Shown piece after piece: positions 50,794-62,900 of a stretch of 64,000 nucleotides of DNA. Both the position numbers and the translations under genes were made by a program. Each line of letters opens with the position of its first letter. The stretch's first letter is position 1. This stretch comes from Steinernema hermaphroditum (taxonomy: Eukaryota > Nematoda > Chromadorea > Rhabditida > Steinernematidae): positions 13,950,001-14,014,000 of the forward strand of contig CM059625.1 of assembly GCA_030435675.1 (NCBI GenBank). Direction: 5' to 3'. The notes beneath the pieces are model-generated. The model was not told the origin of the DNA. It made no database searches and worked only from the letters and a program-made list of their open reading frames with translations.

Positions 50794-51526
50794 TTAGTTG
50801 ATGAAGAAGTAGCTGAAGAGAGGCAACGCGAGACAGAGAACGGTGACGGCCGTGGTGGGAGCGGAGTTGAGGAGCGGCAGCAGATTCTGGAGTCCACCGT
50901 CTTGGAAAATGTTCTGAACCAGGCCCTCCCACTGTGTCTTCTTCTGCTCGAACGTCTCTCCAGTCTGAGCGTGGATCTAAAGATTGCTACTTTCATTGGC
51001 AGCGCTGCCAACAACACTTACTCGAGTCTGGAACTGATCGACTTTGTTAATGAATGACTTAACCTTGCTGATGGTCTCTTTCTGCGCATCGTTGGCCAAG
51101 GGCTCTAGCAGAGATGCCTTTTCCTGGACCACGTGGAGAAGGTCCTTGACGCGATCGATGTTCTTGTTCAGATCCTAGAGAAGGGCGAAGATTACTATCC
51201 TCTGTTTATGGATTCGGCGCCCTTCCAAGCAATTGAATGATTTGTTGTCCCTCGAAACAGGTTTTGCGACACAGAACAGTAAACAGCCCTTGTTTTTCGG
51301 TCAACTATTGGAAGGAGAGAGTCCAATCACTTTGAGAGCTGTTCGGGTTCCTCGTCAGTGCCCCAAACACACTTACGCTTTCGTTGTCGGCGAACAGAGA
51401 CTTGAAGTCGTTGAATTTGGAGCCAAAAAAGTCGCCAACGTCGGTGACGGTCCCCTTGACGTCGTCCAGAAGGCTCGCTTGCGAAATAGCCACGAAGGCG
51501 ATAGTATACAACAGCACGGCCTTCAT
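50794..51526 (-). CDS. small secreted, probably GPI-anchored helical protein
   Basis: Three minus-strand exons join in phase: 51526-51377, 51174-51022 and 50976-50794. They give 161 residues. MKAVLLYTIAFVAISQAS is a classic signal peptide. The middle is charged and heptad-like (NIDRVKDLLHVVQEKASLL, QKETISKVKSFINKVDQF), suggesting an amphipathic helical bundle. The end is hydrophobic (TTAVTVLCLALPLFSYFF) with only two residues after it, as in GPI-anchored proteins. No cysteine framework is present in the mature part. It resembles small nematode secreted proteins in general style, but I cannot place it in a named family. Confidence 0.75.
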
Positions 51527-54500
51527 AGTTCTAAAACTATGGACGCTTTTGGATGACTGTTGTACCACGCGCCTCATACACAAAAAGGCTTTTAAAGTTT
51601 CTTATTTTCATAGTTTTCAACAAGACAAAAAAGCAACTAAAACTATCGAGTTCAATTCTTGCTTCGTCTAATTTCGAAAAGCGCCTCCCTAAGGGTTCGC
51701 ACAATTAGAAAAAGCCGCACAGCGATGCTTCCAATTGCGCAATTCGATATGGGACTGTGAGTGATGCCACCCACAAAAAGGCACCTAATACCCCAAATGG
51801 AATCGAATGGCCCTGGGAACCAAGCACACCGATGCTGGCTGAGTGAAGATATAGCCAACTGGCAGGGGTTGTTGTGTTTATGAAGGAATAATGGGCGGGC
51901 ACGCTGGGCGGCCGTGTTGTCGCTCTTCCCCTTAAAGCCGCTCCCCGATGCCGTAGGTAGTGGGCGGCACTGAACGACAGCGACTGACTTCTCTGGAGCC
52001 GTAGACCGTGCCGCACAGGTGCGAAACCCGTTCTGTGCTGTTGATCCAAGCCCTCCGCGAATGGGAATCACCTGAAGTGACAGTGATGTTCTCTAATGGG
52101 CAAAAGAACAACGGGGAACATCTGAGGTGAACGCGTCACATGGATTCCCATCTTTGTGATCGCTCTTGTGAACAGTAAGGGTTCAATGTTTAAATTTAGA
52201 AATGCACGACAGTCAGAAATAAATACCGAAAAACAGATTTACGGTGGGGGGAAACCACCGCTTCTCTTCTCAAGTGTTGAAATGGGCGAAGAAGTCACAA
52301 AGCCTTACAGTTTAGCCAATACTCAAGACTTAGCTAGATCCAAATGATGGATTTCGATGAGGCGTAAAAGAGGGCAGATACTACGACAGACACAAACTCT
52401 CTTCGTGGTTTGGTGCCTTTGAAGTATTGTCCAGAAAAGGAAACATGCTCTGGGCGATACTCTGATCAGATGATGTTGTATATGGTGTGTGTTCTATCTT
52501 TTTCATAGAAGACGAAAGGGTTAAACGCTTGTACTATTCGTCGTATTGCTTCCAAGTGGATTTTATTGCGACTCGTAAAAATAACTTGTGGAAATAACGG
52601 ACCCACAGACAGAACCGGTAGACTTTTATTTACATAATCATGGACGATGTACAAAGTATCAACTGAACAGCATAATAATATCAAACAAAAAATATTCTGG
52701 CGCTATTGGTTGGAATAGTTTTCGTTTTGGTGTCAATTTCCACTCATTCCATTGGAAAAAACTGTGTACTAGTCAAGTTGTTTACTTTACAAGACAGCCT
52801 CTCTTTTCGCTTTCATTCTCTTCAGATCTATCCGATTGTTGTCACTGTTCGTGTTTTGCGACAAGACGTAAACTCTGAGCTCCGCTGGGGACACACATCC
52901 ACTGGCGGCAGGACACTTCCTCAAATAGCCCGAAGCAATTTCGACTCAACCCTCTCGGCTTATTTTTTGTGCAACTCGGTCGGGATCGATTTACCCTCAC
53001 ATGCTCCGTGCGAGTCGGTTAAGACAATTGGACATCAGCAAAGGAAGAACGCCGATGTTGCATTGCGCTTCAGTAAACAAAACTCAATTCGGATGCGTCG
53101 TCAGTTTTCCGCTTCCACGACCCTCTGCAATGAGTCACGGAGGGGCGAACGCTATCGGGGGCGCCGAGAGTAATTGCTACAAAACTAGAACTGGCGCACT
53201 TTCTGTTTTTCCGATCGCCAGTATCTTTTTACGAGATCAACACAAACAAAGTCGTCGCGAGACGACGGAAGAGGAAGAGTGATGTGATCGTTTCTTGAAA
53301 TTTCTACTTTTCCATTGGGCAGACGTCTTCATAAACAAACGGATCGAAAATAATGTTCGAGTACTTTCAAAGGACATGCTAGTGCCATTCACAGAGGTTT
53401 AATGTGCCCCAAGAGTGTGTGGTGAGCGTTAGAATTATCAAAGGTGGTGAGAAAACAGTAGCGTAAAACTGAATTCTGATGTGACAAACTAACAACTGTA
53501 CGCTTTTTAAAATCGGAGTCTGTTCTGCATATTGTACCAGCCATCATCTATCGGCTTGCATCCAGATGGTTCCCTTTCTGCGCTACTTAAGTTTGTGGGG
53601 AGCCCCAAGTATTATGGGTCAAAAGCAGAAGTTCTTCAGAATCTTCGTGACCTTAACTAGTGACCGAGACGCCTACCAGCCCAGGGACCATATCTCATTC
53701 GAAATGTTTTCCTGTTTTTCAACCAGTTTTACAAGGTGCCGGATCGGTCATTAGAAAACCTATTAGCAAACCACTTATATCGGCTCTATAGACCGGATAC
53801 GGCGCTTTCTACACCATTTCCGCTCGTCTATTTCTTAATGTCTATGGCTGATCGCAGATCTCATTAAGAACGCCGCGCAAATAGCTGCAACTGTCCAACA
53901 AATCCATGTTCATGAATTTTTCAGTCGTTAGATTAATTATATTCAGCGCGGCGGCGTGCCAAAAAGCGATTAATAACACACAAATCGGCCCCATAATCAA
54001 AACGACCATCGAAAGTGAAATTGCGAAATGACAGCGGTAAATGAGGGTTTTCCCGTCAAAACATCGTCCGATTGTTTATAGTACACGGATCGGTGCTTGA
54101 CAAAGCGGGACAAAGTTTGAAACGGTGACAACGGACGAGACGGACGATCGCAGGATGAACCATGTTCTCAGCTTGGTCGATGTGGTTAGCAGACAAAGTA
54201 GGAGGTAAACAACAAAAATAATGACTGCAGCCCAGATGTGCATCTAAACCAGTTTGTATCTGTGAAGGGCGAGGTTCTCCCGAAGGTAACAAGGAGGTGA
54301 AAATCATTACAGAATTACTGTGGAAAAAAGAAAGAAAAAGATTATTGTGGATGTTTCAGGTAGTTCCGTTCAAATTATGCATGTCAAGAACCGACCTTGC
54401 CTATAAGAAAAAGAGTCACAGAGATCTGTTTGAAGTACTAAGACTCAGTATAAGTCAAGACTAGACCTGCGGGATTTGCAACCCATCGATTGTATCACAT

Positions 54501-54733
54501 GGAGTGTTTGAAATAAAGTACGATATTTCCTTTTCTATGAACGGTTGCTGATGGATCTACTGCAAAAAAAAGGCAGCTAATGCGTCGTAGCTGACCTGTA
54601 AGGCTTCTTCTTGTTGGTTAGGTGTCCCTACTCAAATGACATACCAATTTTAATTAAAAAAACTGTGAACCGGTCTACTACAAGCTAATACAATTGAATC
54701 GTACAAATCACCCAAAGTACACAAATTCGGCCC
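51527..54733. other. unassigned stretch
   Basis: Open frames near 51.65-52.07 kb (-) and 52.7-53.17 kb (+) are 139-155 residues long. The first overlaps another long frame on the same strand; the second has one acceptor-like site (CTTCAG|ATC at about 52825) but no start or partner exon. I recognise no family, RNA gene or repeat. Confidence 0.3.
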
Positions 54734-55186
54734 ATGTCTCCGAAGCCGACTGCAAGGACCTCGAGGTGGGACTCGCCCCAAAAACAGAAGGTGATCGATC
54801 CAGTGGAGATCGAAGTGGCGAGCGTCGCCTACATGATCATCTTCGGCAGTTTGGCGAACAACTTCGTCGAAGGGATGTCCACGGGCGCCGCCTTCTCGGA
54901 CGGCGTCGTCCGGAAAGTGAGCATCGGCATCGCCGTCTTCTCCCAGCAGTTTCCACAGGAACTCGGTACCCTGACCATCTTGATCAACTCGGGCTTCGGC
55001 TTCAAGAAGATAATCAAACGAAGCCTTCGACGACCTCATCTTCGCCGTCTCCAGTGGCATGTACCACTACATCTTCCGAGGCGGTCCTGACCACAGCTCT
55101 CGCTCTGTGAGATCGCCTTCGGCATCTTTTTCATGTACTACATGAGCTGCTATGGAGACGAAGACAGTTTAAAGGATACGGTGTGA
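54734..55186 (+). pseudogene. decayed ZIP (SLC39) metal transporter fragment
   Basis: Three frames in succession give ZIP-like sequence: YMIIFGSLANNFVEGMSTGA, IAVFSQQFPQELGTLTILIN, then (shifted) LIFAVSSGMYHYIF, then (shifted) EIAFGIFFMYYMSCYGDED. They match the last helices of ZIP transporters such as SLC39A14 in order and spacing. The metal-ligand positions are changed: the usual HNFxDG has become NNFVEG, and the (H/E)E(L/F)PHELGD box has become SQQFPQELGT. With at least two frameshifts, no upstream helices and no histidine ligands, it cannot be a working zinc carrier. Confidence 0.72.
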
Positions 55187-55333
55187 GCTGTTGGAGAAGC
55201 TGCAATTCTTGTAAATACGGTGCACAGTATAAATACAGTTTTAAATAAAGATCTTGACTTATTCGGTTTGGAAACGAAGCACAAGAAGAGCCGATCGTCT
55301 ACAGACTCGAAAGTGAACTTCTAGGCCACAATC

Positions 55334-55801
55334 CTAAAGATGCAGAGTTCTGGAAGGACATGGAACAGTCATCCAGTGTCTAAGTCTAAAAGCCGCACTT
55401 TCGTGTCCATGCCCGAGTGCCTCTGACTGAATAATGTCTACAAACCACGAGTAAAGAATACCGTAATAAAGTGCGGCAGCTATACAGTCCCAGCAAGAGA
55501 TTCCTGAATGACTATCTGGCCTGATTTGCCTATTTGTTCCATCACATTCTCGGCGTTCCTCACGATGGCAGGTTGCTTTCCATTCCTGTTTTTTCGATTC
55601 CCTGTTGTACAGTGATAGCATCGGTAAGAATACTGTAAATGCGGAACACGCAAACGCTAGAGCCGCAAATAACTTATTGCGCAACAGGTACTTGTGGAAG
55701 TAGATATTATCAGTAATAGCAGTAATCCCACGAACATAGACCGGATGTTTGGGAGGAAGAAGTGTTAGCTGGCATGAAACCTCATTCGGGAAACGGCGCA
55801 A
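55334..55801 (-). CDS. possible membrane-protein exon, unrecognised
   Basis: A 155-residue minus-strand frame has two hydrophobic segments, LFAALAFACSAFTVFLPML and CIAAALYYGILYSWFVDII. There is no known motif, and no splice partner was found on either side. It may be a real single-exon gene or one exon of a longer gene. Confidence 0.3.
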   Translation of the reverse strand: MRRFPNEVSCQLTLLPPKHPVYVRGITAITDNIYFHKYLLRNKLFAALAFACSAFTVFLPMLSLYNRESKKQEWKATCHREERRECDGTNRQIRPDSHSGISCWDCIAAALYYGILYSWFVDIIQSEALGHGHESAAFRLRHWMTVPCPSRTLHL

Positions 55802-55817
55802 AGTTTGTGGTGTCAGT

Positions 55818-55857
55818 GTTCCTCATATATTGAACTTGTTCCTCATATATTGAACTT
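55818..55857 (+). repeat. 20-nt direct tandem duplication
   Basis: GTTCCTCATATATTGAACTT occurs twice in a row without a mismatch, a recent slippage or duplication. Confidence 0.85.
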
Positions 55858-56124
55858 GGAAATTCCACGGAGGAGATAGCTTTTTCATCTCCCCGACATG
55901 TGTTTACTCTAGTTTTTTGCCTGCTGTCTTGTCCAAAGTGGCAGATCAGATCGCACCGCCTGTCCTACTTATCAGGGAATGCATTTGGAGCGACATGAAA
56001 GGGATTTGAATGCGAATAATGAAAGCGAATAAAAACCGGACATTCGCGGTACGGGACCTCAGCGCGTAAGTGCGATGTTCTGAATGCATCGATCTGATAT
56101 AGTATACTACTATCTAGTATACTT

Positions 56125-56168
56125 TGAGTCACGACTCGTGTCACATTTGAGACATGAGTCATGACTCA
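56125..56168. promoter_or_regulatory. cluster of TGAGTCA (AP-1-type) sites upstream of the four-finger gene
   Basis: TGAGTCA is at 56125-56131, and a head-to-head pair TGAGTCATGACTCA is at 56155-56168, about 120 nt before the gene's first ATG. These match bZIP (AP-1/TRE) consensus sites. Binding is inference. Confidence 0.4.
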
Positions 56169-56286
56169 AAAGCATGTGCACTTCGTTCAGCGAAGTTCGC
56201 TGACTTCATTTCCTCCGCTTCTCACTCGTTTTCTTGCACTTCACCTTCTTCTACGTTTGCAGATAAACTTGGCGTTTTGTCACCAT

Positions 56287-57818
56287 ATGGATCTACCATC
56301 GTCACCTTCAAACGACTCTCTTGGAGAAGATGCTTCCATCTACAACTACAGCTTCGCTCCTCTACGAGATCCGGAGCTTCTTCTCGCGGACTACGCAAAT
56401 GAGGTATGCGAAGAATAGGCAATACAACGCAAAAGTGTATAATGTCAGTTTTTTATTGCCGCCAAAGGAAAAAACGCGAAAAAGAGAGAAGAAGTGAAGA
56501 AGAAAAGAAGTGGTCTGTTTGGAGATTTGTTTTCAGATTTTCTCATTTGCTTCAAGTTTTAGGTCGCTTGAGAGCCAAGAGCCTTGTCAAAAAACCTGAT
56601 GTATTCGGAGTTGAAGATGAAGAGAGTAGTAACGAAGACCCGAAACAACAGAGTACACCGAGGGAAGATGGTCCGATCCACTTGAATGACTGTGCCGTGC
56701 TTATGTTAAATGTTCCAGCCCGAACCATAACCAGAATCAATAAATCCAGAGAGGCGCAAGAGGCAAATGACAGAGCAGATGTGAGAGATAAGAAAGAACG
56801 CGTCAAAGGTATGATGGTATATTCGTCTTCTGTTTGAATTAAGCAATCTTCTTCTCAGATTCAAGGAAAGTCCAAGTCTCCTCCGATCAGGCCATCTTCT
56901 ACTACTTCCATGAAAGGAAGCGAAGCGATATTCTAGACGCCATTTTCGATGCAGAGACACGTCAAGAATACGTCAACAAAGTTAAGGAGGTGCGCTGTGA
57001 AAGGCCGTCCATTATGAGGATGTACGCGCATTGGCGTAGGATTGAACTCATGAAGACGATCAAGAAGGGAATGGAGATATGGAAGGTATGTGATAATATC
57101 TTAAATTATCGTAATTGTCATATTATAGTGCCAAGTTTGTAAGGAAGAGAAGAAGGCGAAGGGAGCACTAATGTTGCTGACTCACATCGGTACACATGAA
57201 GGAATTTCTTATGCCTGTATTGTTGAAGGCTGTGGCAGTTTTTTGAAACTGTGTTCTTTTAGAGATCATTTAAGAGTATTAATCTCGCAATCTGTAGTCG
57301 CTTTATTTAAGCTGATTTCAGAAAACCCACGGTGTTCGTGTTGATCAATTGGAACAACAACAGTACCATAAACTCAGGCTCATGGAGAAATCTTTTTACA
57401 TTGAAGCTAGAACGAAGATGAACAACTACTTTCCACCCGAAGCGTTCCTTCGATTTGACCGCAACGTGTCCAAGAAAGCCCAATTCGAAGATCCAAACTG
57501 CAGAGAATGTGGACTAGTGGTTAGTAGTATAACCACGAGAAGATCTCACGTAGCGCAACATCTGAAGTTGTCGTACAAGTGTGTTGTTGATGGCTGCGAT
57601 ATCCGCACTGATGCTACAAACATGGGCAGACATCTCCGGGTAATTGTGACTTTCGTCGTGTGTAATTCATCCATCAATTTTAGTGGCGACATTCGAAGAA
57701 AGTCGCTCAACTAACCGCCGAAGAACTTTTCGAACGCAAACGCATCAGAACCGATTTCCATAATGTGATGCAAACAGAGCTTTCTAAATTCTTTCCTTAC
57801 AGAGAAGACATCGACTAA
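56287..57818 (+). CDS. four-finger C2H2 protein, unrecognised nematode type
   Basis: Likely exons are 56287-56403, about 56563-56808, 56859-57085, 57129-57275, 57322-57639 and 57684-57818. The four joins after exon 2 are in phase. The join between exons 1 and 2 is not: exon 1 ends in phase 0, while the TTTAG acceptor needs phase 1, so a small exon or another start is missing. Fingers are CQVCKEEKKAKGALMLLTHI (closing HIGTH), a C-x4-C finger ending HLRKTH, CRECGLVVSSITTRRSHVAQ and a C-x4-C finger ending HLRWRH. The wide C-x4-C spacing is like that in GLI- or TFIIIA-type fingers. The N-terminus is acidic and Ser-rich (MDLPSSPSNDSLGEDAS). Probably nuclear; partner and targets unknown. Confidence 0.75.
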
Positions 57819-58077
57819 GATCCTTTCGGAGATCTTCTTTGAGCCATTTATTAAACTGTCACTGACGTTGCTACTTTGAAATTTTCCTGATAAATCGTGT
57901 TTCCATCCATCCACGCATCCATCCATTTGATTTTCATCGATCTGATTTTCTCTTTCGGGCGATGATTGTCTAACGGTATGACCATCAAACTGTTTCAAGA
58001 TCTTTTTCAGGTCAAGATGGATGCCTCGACCCCTTCTGCGCCACCCTTTGATGCACATGGCTTGATCTACAACTTCG

Positions 58078-58637
58078 TCAAACGCCGTAATCCGCGTCTT
58101 CTTCTTGAGATGTTCGGAAAAGAAAGGTGCCGAGAGTTGGAGCAGCGAGTTGGTGCTGTCCCGACTGGGAGAACATCGAAGAGGGCGGCATCATCATCGA
58201 CGTGGAGCCCGCGGTCGTCGTGTTCATCATGGGGATCGACGTCGCCGGCGGCATCATGTTCTGGAGCGAGGAGACCGGCATCAGGGAGGGAGGCTCCGAC
58301 GACGAGGAGGACAGGATCGAGGGATTTTGGTGCTGGGCAAGAAGGTTGGGGAAGGAAGACGAGGTGGAGACGTCAGAGGAGATCGAAGGGATGGAGGACA
58401 TCGTCGTCGCTGTGGTCACCGCGGGAGCCGGCATCGAGTCGGTCGTGGCGGTGGTGGTGGTTACGGTAGTGGGATGGTCGGAGGGTTGGCTGGAGAGAAG
58501 GAACTTCAACTTCTCCTGCATGGACGGGTTCAGCTGCTGAATGGTCATCTCCGCCTGTGTTTTGACGGCTTTTTCGGTCTGCAGGCGCTTCTCTCGGTCA
58601 GTTTGCTTCCGTGAGCGCAGAGGGATCGGTCGTTCTC
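58078..58637 (-). CDS. terminal exon of a Ser/Thr/Pro/Met-rich protein
   Basis: After a good minus-strand acceptor (TTTTGCAG) at 58638, a frame runs 186 codons to its stop. It begins with a basic helical part (RSRKQTDREKRLQTEKAVKT and IQQLNPSMQEKLKFLL). A long low-complexity tail rich in Ser, Thr, Pro and Met follows, ending TSQEEDADYGV. The plus strand is open in other frames because of repeated TCG/TCC codons; the minus frame has the more natural composition. Upstream exons were not found, so the protein is partial and unnamed. It would converge with the four-finger gene. Confidence 0.5.
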
Positions 58638-59035
58638 TGCAAAATGCTTTCAAAAAATTAGGGCTCAAGGCCTTGCAGCCTCAGAGTTGGTAGCAGTGAA
58701 CTAACTGTCTGTATCGCTCATTGCGAACGTGCTTGATTTGTAAACCGATCGTTTGGTTCGATGCCGGCGGCACTCCGTAATTTCTCTACAGTCCGGAACC
58801 AACCGTTCTCTGATCGTATGCGACCTCTCCCGTGCGGGCAGGTAGGACAAGTAGGGCCAACGAGTAAATCTCAGTTTCTGAACGCGCTTTTTTTTCTGTG
58901 GCAGATTATAATAAATGGCTTACATTTAATGGACTGAGGCCTCTGGTTCTAAACTAAACTGGTGCCCGTTATTGTGTGACAGCGCCCTTGGTCTCACCAC
59001 GATTTTCTCCTGAACATTAACACAATCAGACAGTT

Positions 59036-59400
59036 TTATCGGAAATGATGACAATTAAACATTGAAGTTATAAATCGGAAGGGAAGGCACGAACGGCTCA
59101 GGATTGTCTTGAAGCGAATGAGGTGGATGCGTATCAGTGAGTAAATGAACGCTGTGACGGCGAAAATCAAAAGAAGGACAATGGCGCTTTCGTTCCAGGG
59201 GTTCTCTTCCTGCCAGTCCCAAAGCGACGCAGTTGTTGCTTGGCGATTTCGTCTCCTTTTACTGCAGCCCCACTTAGCATATCCACAACTTCGCCTTGTT
59301 TGTTTGCAACTTCGTTCCATTTGACCGCGACAGCTCCAATTTTTAAGCGAAATGCGCCTGCTTTGTATTGAGCAATAAGCCGCGATAACCACAGAGCAAA
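59036..59400 (-). pseudogene. small single-helix membrane protein, apparently frameshifted
   Basis: One minus frame gives AFRLKIGAVAVKWNEVANKQ followed by GEVVDMLSGAAVKGDEIAKQ. About 20 codons later a different frame gives WQEENPWNESAIVLLLIFAV and continues as a membrane helix to RIHLIRF and a stop at 59036. Each half reads like protein, and no intron fits between them, so a one-base shift near 59220 is likely. A clean acceptor (AAAGCAG) precedes the first half. No family is recognised. Confidence 0.35.
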
Positions 59401-59442
59401 ACATCAATCAAACAGCAGAACAACGTCCATCAATGGGTAGTA

Positions 59443-59466
59443 TAACGGCGTGGAATAATGCCGTTA
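59443..59466. repeat. inverted repeat TAACGGC-(10 nt)-GCCGTTA
   Basis: Seven-base perfect arms lie about 0.5 kb beyond the Helitron stop codon, on the side where the element's 3' end must be. Helitrons end in a short hairpin followed by CTRR. I do not see CTRR in the right place (it would read YYAG just left of the hairpin), so this is only a candidate. Confidence 0.25.
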
Positions 59467-59981
59467 AAAAGATAAATAAACCGTTTTCTTTATTGTTGGA
59501 CTAGGAACCAACCCACCAACGGAATGGGAGAGGTTTAGGAGAGGTTCGCAGGATGAACAGATTGGAATCTTATTGAATCAGTGGAAAATAAAAAAAATTC
59601 AACAGAATAAATTTCTATATTGGATTGGAGCTTGAAAGATTTGAGACAGGGTAACAATGGGTGCTGGTGTTCACTTTTAAAGTGGAATTAGCACTTCTTA
59701 GCTTTAGAAAAGAAATTATAAAATATTGTAATTAGGCTGTTAGGCAAAATACTTGCTGTAAGAATCGAAATTCGAAGATGTAATCAGATGACAGTAGATG
59801 GCAGCTGCAATATCGAAAAAATCGAGTTGTAGTGTACATAATCACAATATAAGATATATGAGGTAACATGCGAAAACCATTGCAAGACCGTTACTCTCAC
59901 ATCTGACAAATAAATATGTATTGTGTTACAAACAAAGCAACATGCAACAAAGAACCATAGAAGGCATTATTTTCAGTAAGT

Positions 59982-62900
59982 TCATTGTAAGATTTCATCA
60001 TAGACCACATTGTGAACCACATTTCTCTTGCTTTGCACGTAGATGTTATAGTGGAACATGGAGACGTCTAACTGTCTGTGGGCGCGACTGAGTGCAACAT
60101 ACAATTGACCGTGCGCGAAGCAGGGCGTGTCGAGTACAACGCCGACTTTCTCCAAAGACTGACCCTGCGACTTGTTGATCGTAAGGGAGTAACTCAAACG
60201 AACAGGGAACTGATGCCGAACAAACACGAAGTCTTTGTCAGGACGTTCGGTGCTGGTGAGCGGCATTCGGTGAATGCAGACCGAATCAGGTGTACGGTCG
60301 TTCCTGGTTATTGGCTCACAGAATAGAACCTAAGGAAGGTCTGTTAAAATAGTATTCAGTTCGAACAGCATACATTGTTCGTGATATTTGTAACTCTTAG
60401 GCGGGTTCCGTTGCAAAGTCCGAGTGTTACGTTCAAGTTTCTGAGAAGCATAACTTCGCATCCAATCTTTAAATTGAGCTGATGAGGCGGCAGTCCAGAA
60501 GGAGTCTGATTATGATAGGTTTCTGGGTCAATCGATGCAAACGATCGTTCTTGGTAAGCCGAGTCAACAGATAGAAAAGTGTGAACTTGTCCGGGAAGCT
60601 TGTCAAGAACCTTTTCCGATAAGCGTAAACTGGTTTGGTTGGTAACTGTCAATACTGATCTATTTGTCCACTCAGTATCAGTCGGGAAAACGAAGTCGAT
60701 GACCTGATTTTACGTTAATGTTTTAACAATCTCTACCGCTATGTGAATACCTTGTCCTCATTCAAATTCATGATGTCACCTGGAAGGACTACTTGATCTT
60801 CTTCATCGCGAGTACTTCCAAAGCCGACATCGAGTAGTGTAGCAGCAAACTGAGGGTCCGTTTGGGCTCGAATGTTTGTTTTGAGTTCGAACTTGTGAAA
60901 ACAGGGCCACATGTCGGTTTTCTTCAACGTGTAGTCAATGACACCACATCCGACAGCCTTAATAATTTTAGTAAAGGTTCGATGTTAAGGCTTCTCTTTG
61001 ATTTACCTCAGGAACAATAGGCAATGTTTGCTTCCAATCACCCCCAGCGATTATCATGACTCCTCCAAACAGCTCGTCTTCTGTTTCTGGGTGTAGTGCT
61101 TGAAGGAGACGGCTAACCGATGCATAGATGCGTCTGTCACTCATTGTAGCTTCATCCCACAGTATAACCTTTATATTCTTAAGATCGTCGGCTAAATTTG
61201 TAAAAGAAAGTAGGTATTTTTTGTTGCATATGGTACCTCTTGCACTTTCGAGGGGAATGTTACTTTCCATGTTTTCTTCCAGTTGAATCGGCATACCGAA
61301 AGCGCGATGCGCAGTCGATCCATTTGGCAAAAGTCTTGCAGCCGATCCTGTATGGGCAACACAACACACTTTGTACCCTTTTGCACGTAGATTGTAATAG
61401 AGAGTGTTGTAGAGAAAGGTTTTTCCGCATCCTCCAGAACCGTCGAGAAAGAAAAGCCTTTTTCCGCTGTCATTTTCTCGATGTGCCATAATGTCCGTGT
61501 AAATAGCTTTTTGTTCGTCGTTGAGTTGCTAAAATAAGGTTTAAGAAAGCTCTTTCAAAAGCTCAAAAAATGAATACCGAAAGCAAGTCAGCTGCCTTCT
61601 CTTGAACTTCCGTTGGGGTAAGGAAAAGATCTGAGTAGTCGTCATCGAGTTCCCGACGGTCTCCCAGGTGTTGTTCATGAATGTCTGTCAAAGCCTCTTT
61701 TATAAAATGTGACTTATGATATGTACCTGGCAGATCGAAGTCACTCAATTCTTTGCCGTGATGACGAAGTATGGAGCGGATATGGAAAAGAGCTCGAGCT
61801 TCTTTCCTCTGAGTTGTTCCAAATCTGTCATACATCAACTCTTTGTAGTCTTCCCATAATTGTCGTGGATTGGCAGGTACTGAGAAGATAAGAATGGATG
61901 CAAAGAGGCGGCGGATGTTTACAGGGAGCTCCATGGTGCCAGCCTCCTCTATGGCGTTTCTCCACTCTACCTCATCAGTCATCAGCCCTTGCATCTAAAT
62001 TGGAGCAATAGGTTCATTCAAAAAATGTTATCTAACTCTTGCGGCATCTACAAATGTTTCATAGACGATTCCGTTGTGTGTTCGCAGTTCCTCGAAGCTT
62101 TTAACGAACTTCTTATTCATAGCAAGGAGTCTAATCGCGAACATTTCTTTGAAGCGCGGGTGAACATCTGAATGTGATGCTAAGGACTAAATAACTAACT
62201 GGACCATACTCTTTACGCGGGTGACGATTGTGTCCTCATTTTCGTGCAGTTTTTTAATCCACCGTTTGTCTTTGTAACGGAAAAATCGGAACATCTCGTT
62301 GAAAGTGAGACGTTCAAGAAGGGTTTTGACATCATTGTTCGGAGGATGGCGGTTAATTTTGAACCACGCTTTCAGCATAGATGGAATCTGGTCCTCTCCT
62401 CCTTGCTGAATGCGTTGGAACACTTCTTCCTCACGTTCTGTAAAGCTTGGATAAGCCGGAACTAAACCTCATTTTACCTCTTTCAACTCTAAGGGGTTCT
62501 CGATCAGGCATGTGAACGTAGCCGGTACAGACTGTGTGGCTGGCTACATGCATATCATAGGAAGAGACCTCCCACGCTGCCTCGCAACTTGTCAGAGCGC
62601 GCATGTCTTCTATGAGGTGAACCTCGTTATAGACCAAAATAGGCCTTTGGTTGTCGTCGTGCCTATAGAGTAATTGAAAAGAAGTGCGTTTTTTGACGAT
62701 AGCTTACGTTCTCCCAATTGTTTGACCAAGAAGCTTAGCAGCATCGCGGTTACGTTTCTGTTAAAAAATGATGTAATCTTTCAAAATTGTTTCTTTTCAA
62801 ACCTCAAGGACTCCTTCGGGCAATGTTATACCTTTCGGGTACAAAATGTGTTCTGTAGAAGCCATTGTTCCCACACTTCCATGAGGGGTCCCGTTGTCAA

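Noticed and set aside
51652..52071. 139-codon minus-strand open frame
   Set aside because: A second long frame overlaps it on the same strand, composition is unremarkable, and no exon partner or motif exists.
52706..53173. 155-codon plus-strand frame with hydrophobic start
   Set aside because: No ATG context, splice partner or recognisable domain; the second half is Arg/Ser-rich like chance frames.
54650..55060. 136-codon minus-strand open frame
   Set aside because: It is antisense to the ZIP relic, whose plus-strand translation matches the family.
59401..59981. Helitron 3' terminus (hairpin plus CTRR)
   Set aside because: Short hairpins exist, but none is followed at the right distance by CTRR on the minus strand, so no end was called.
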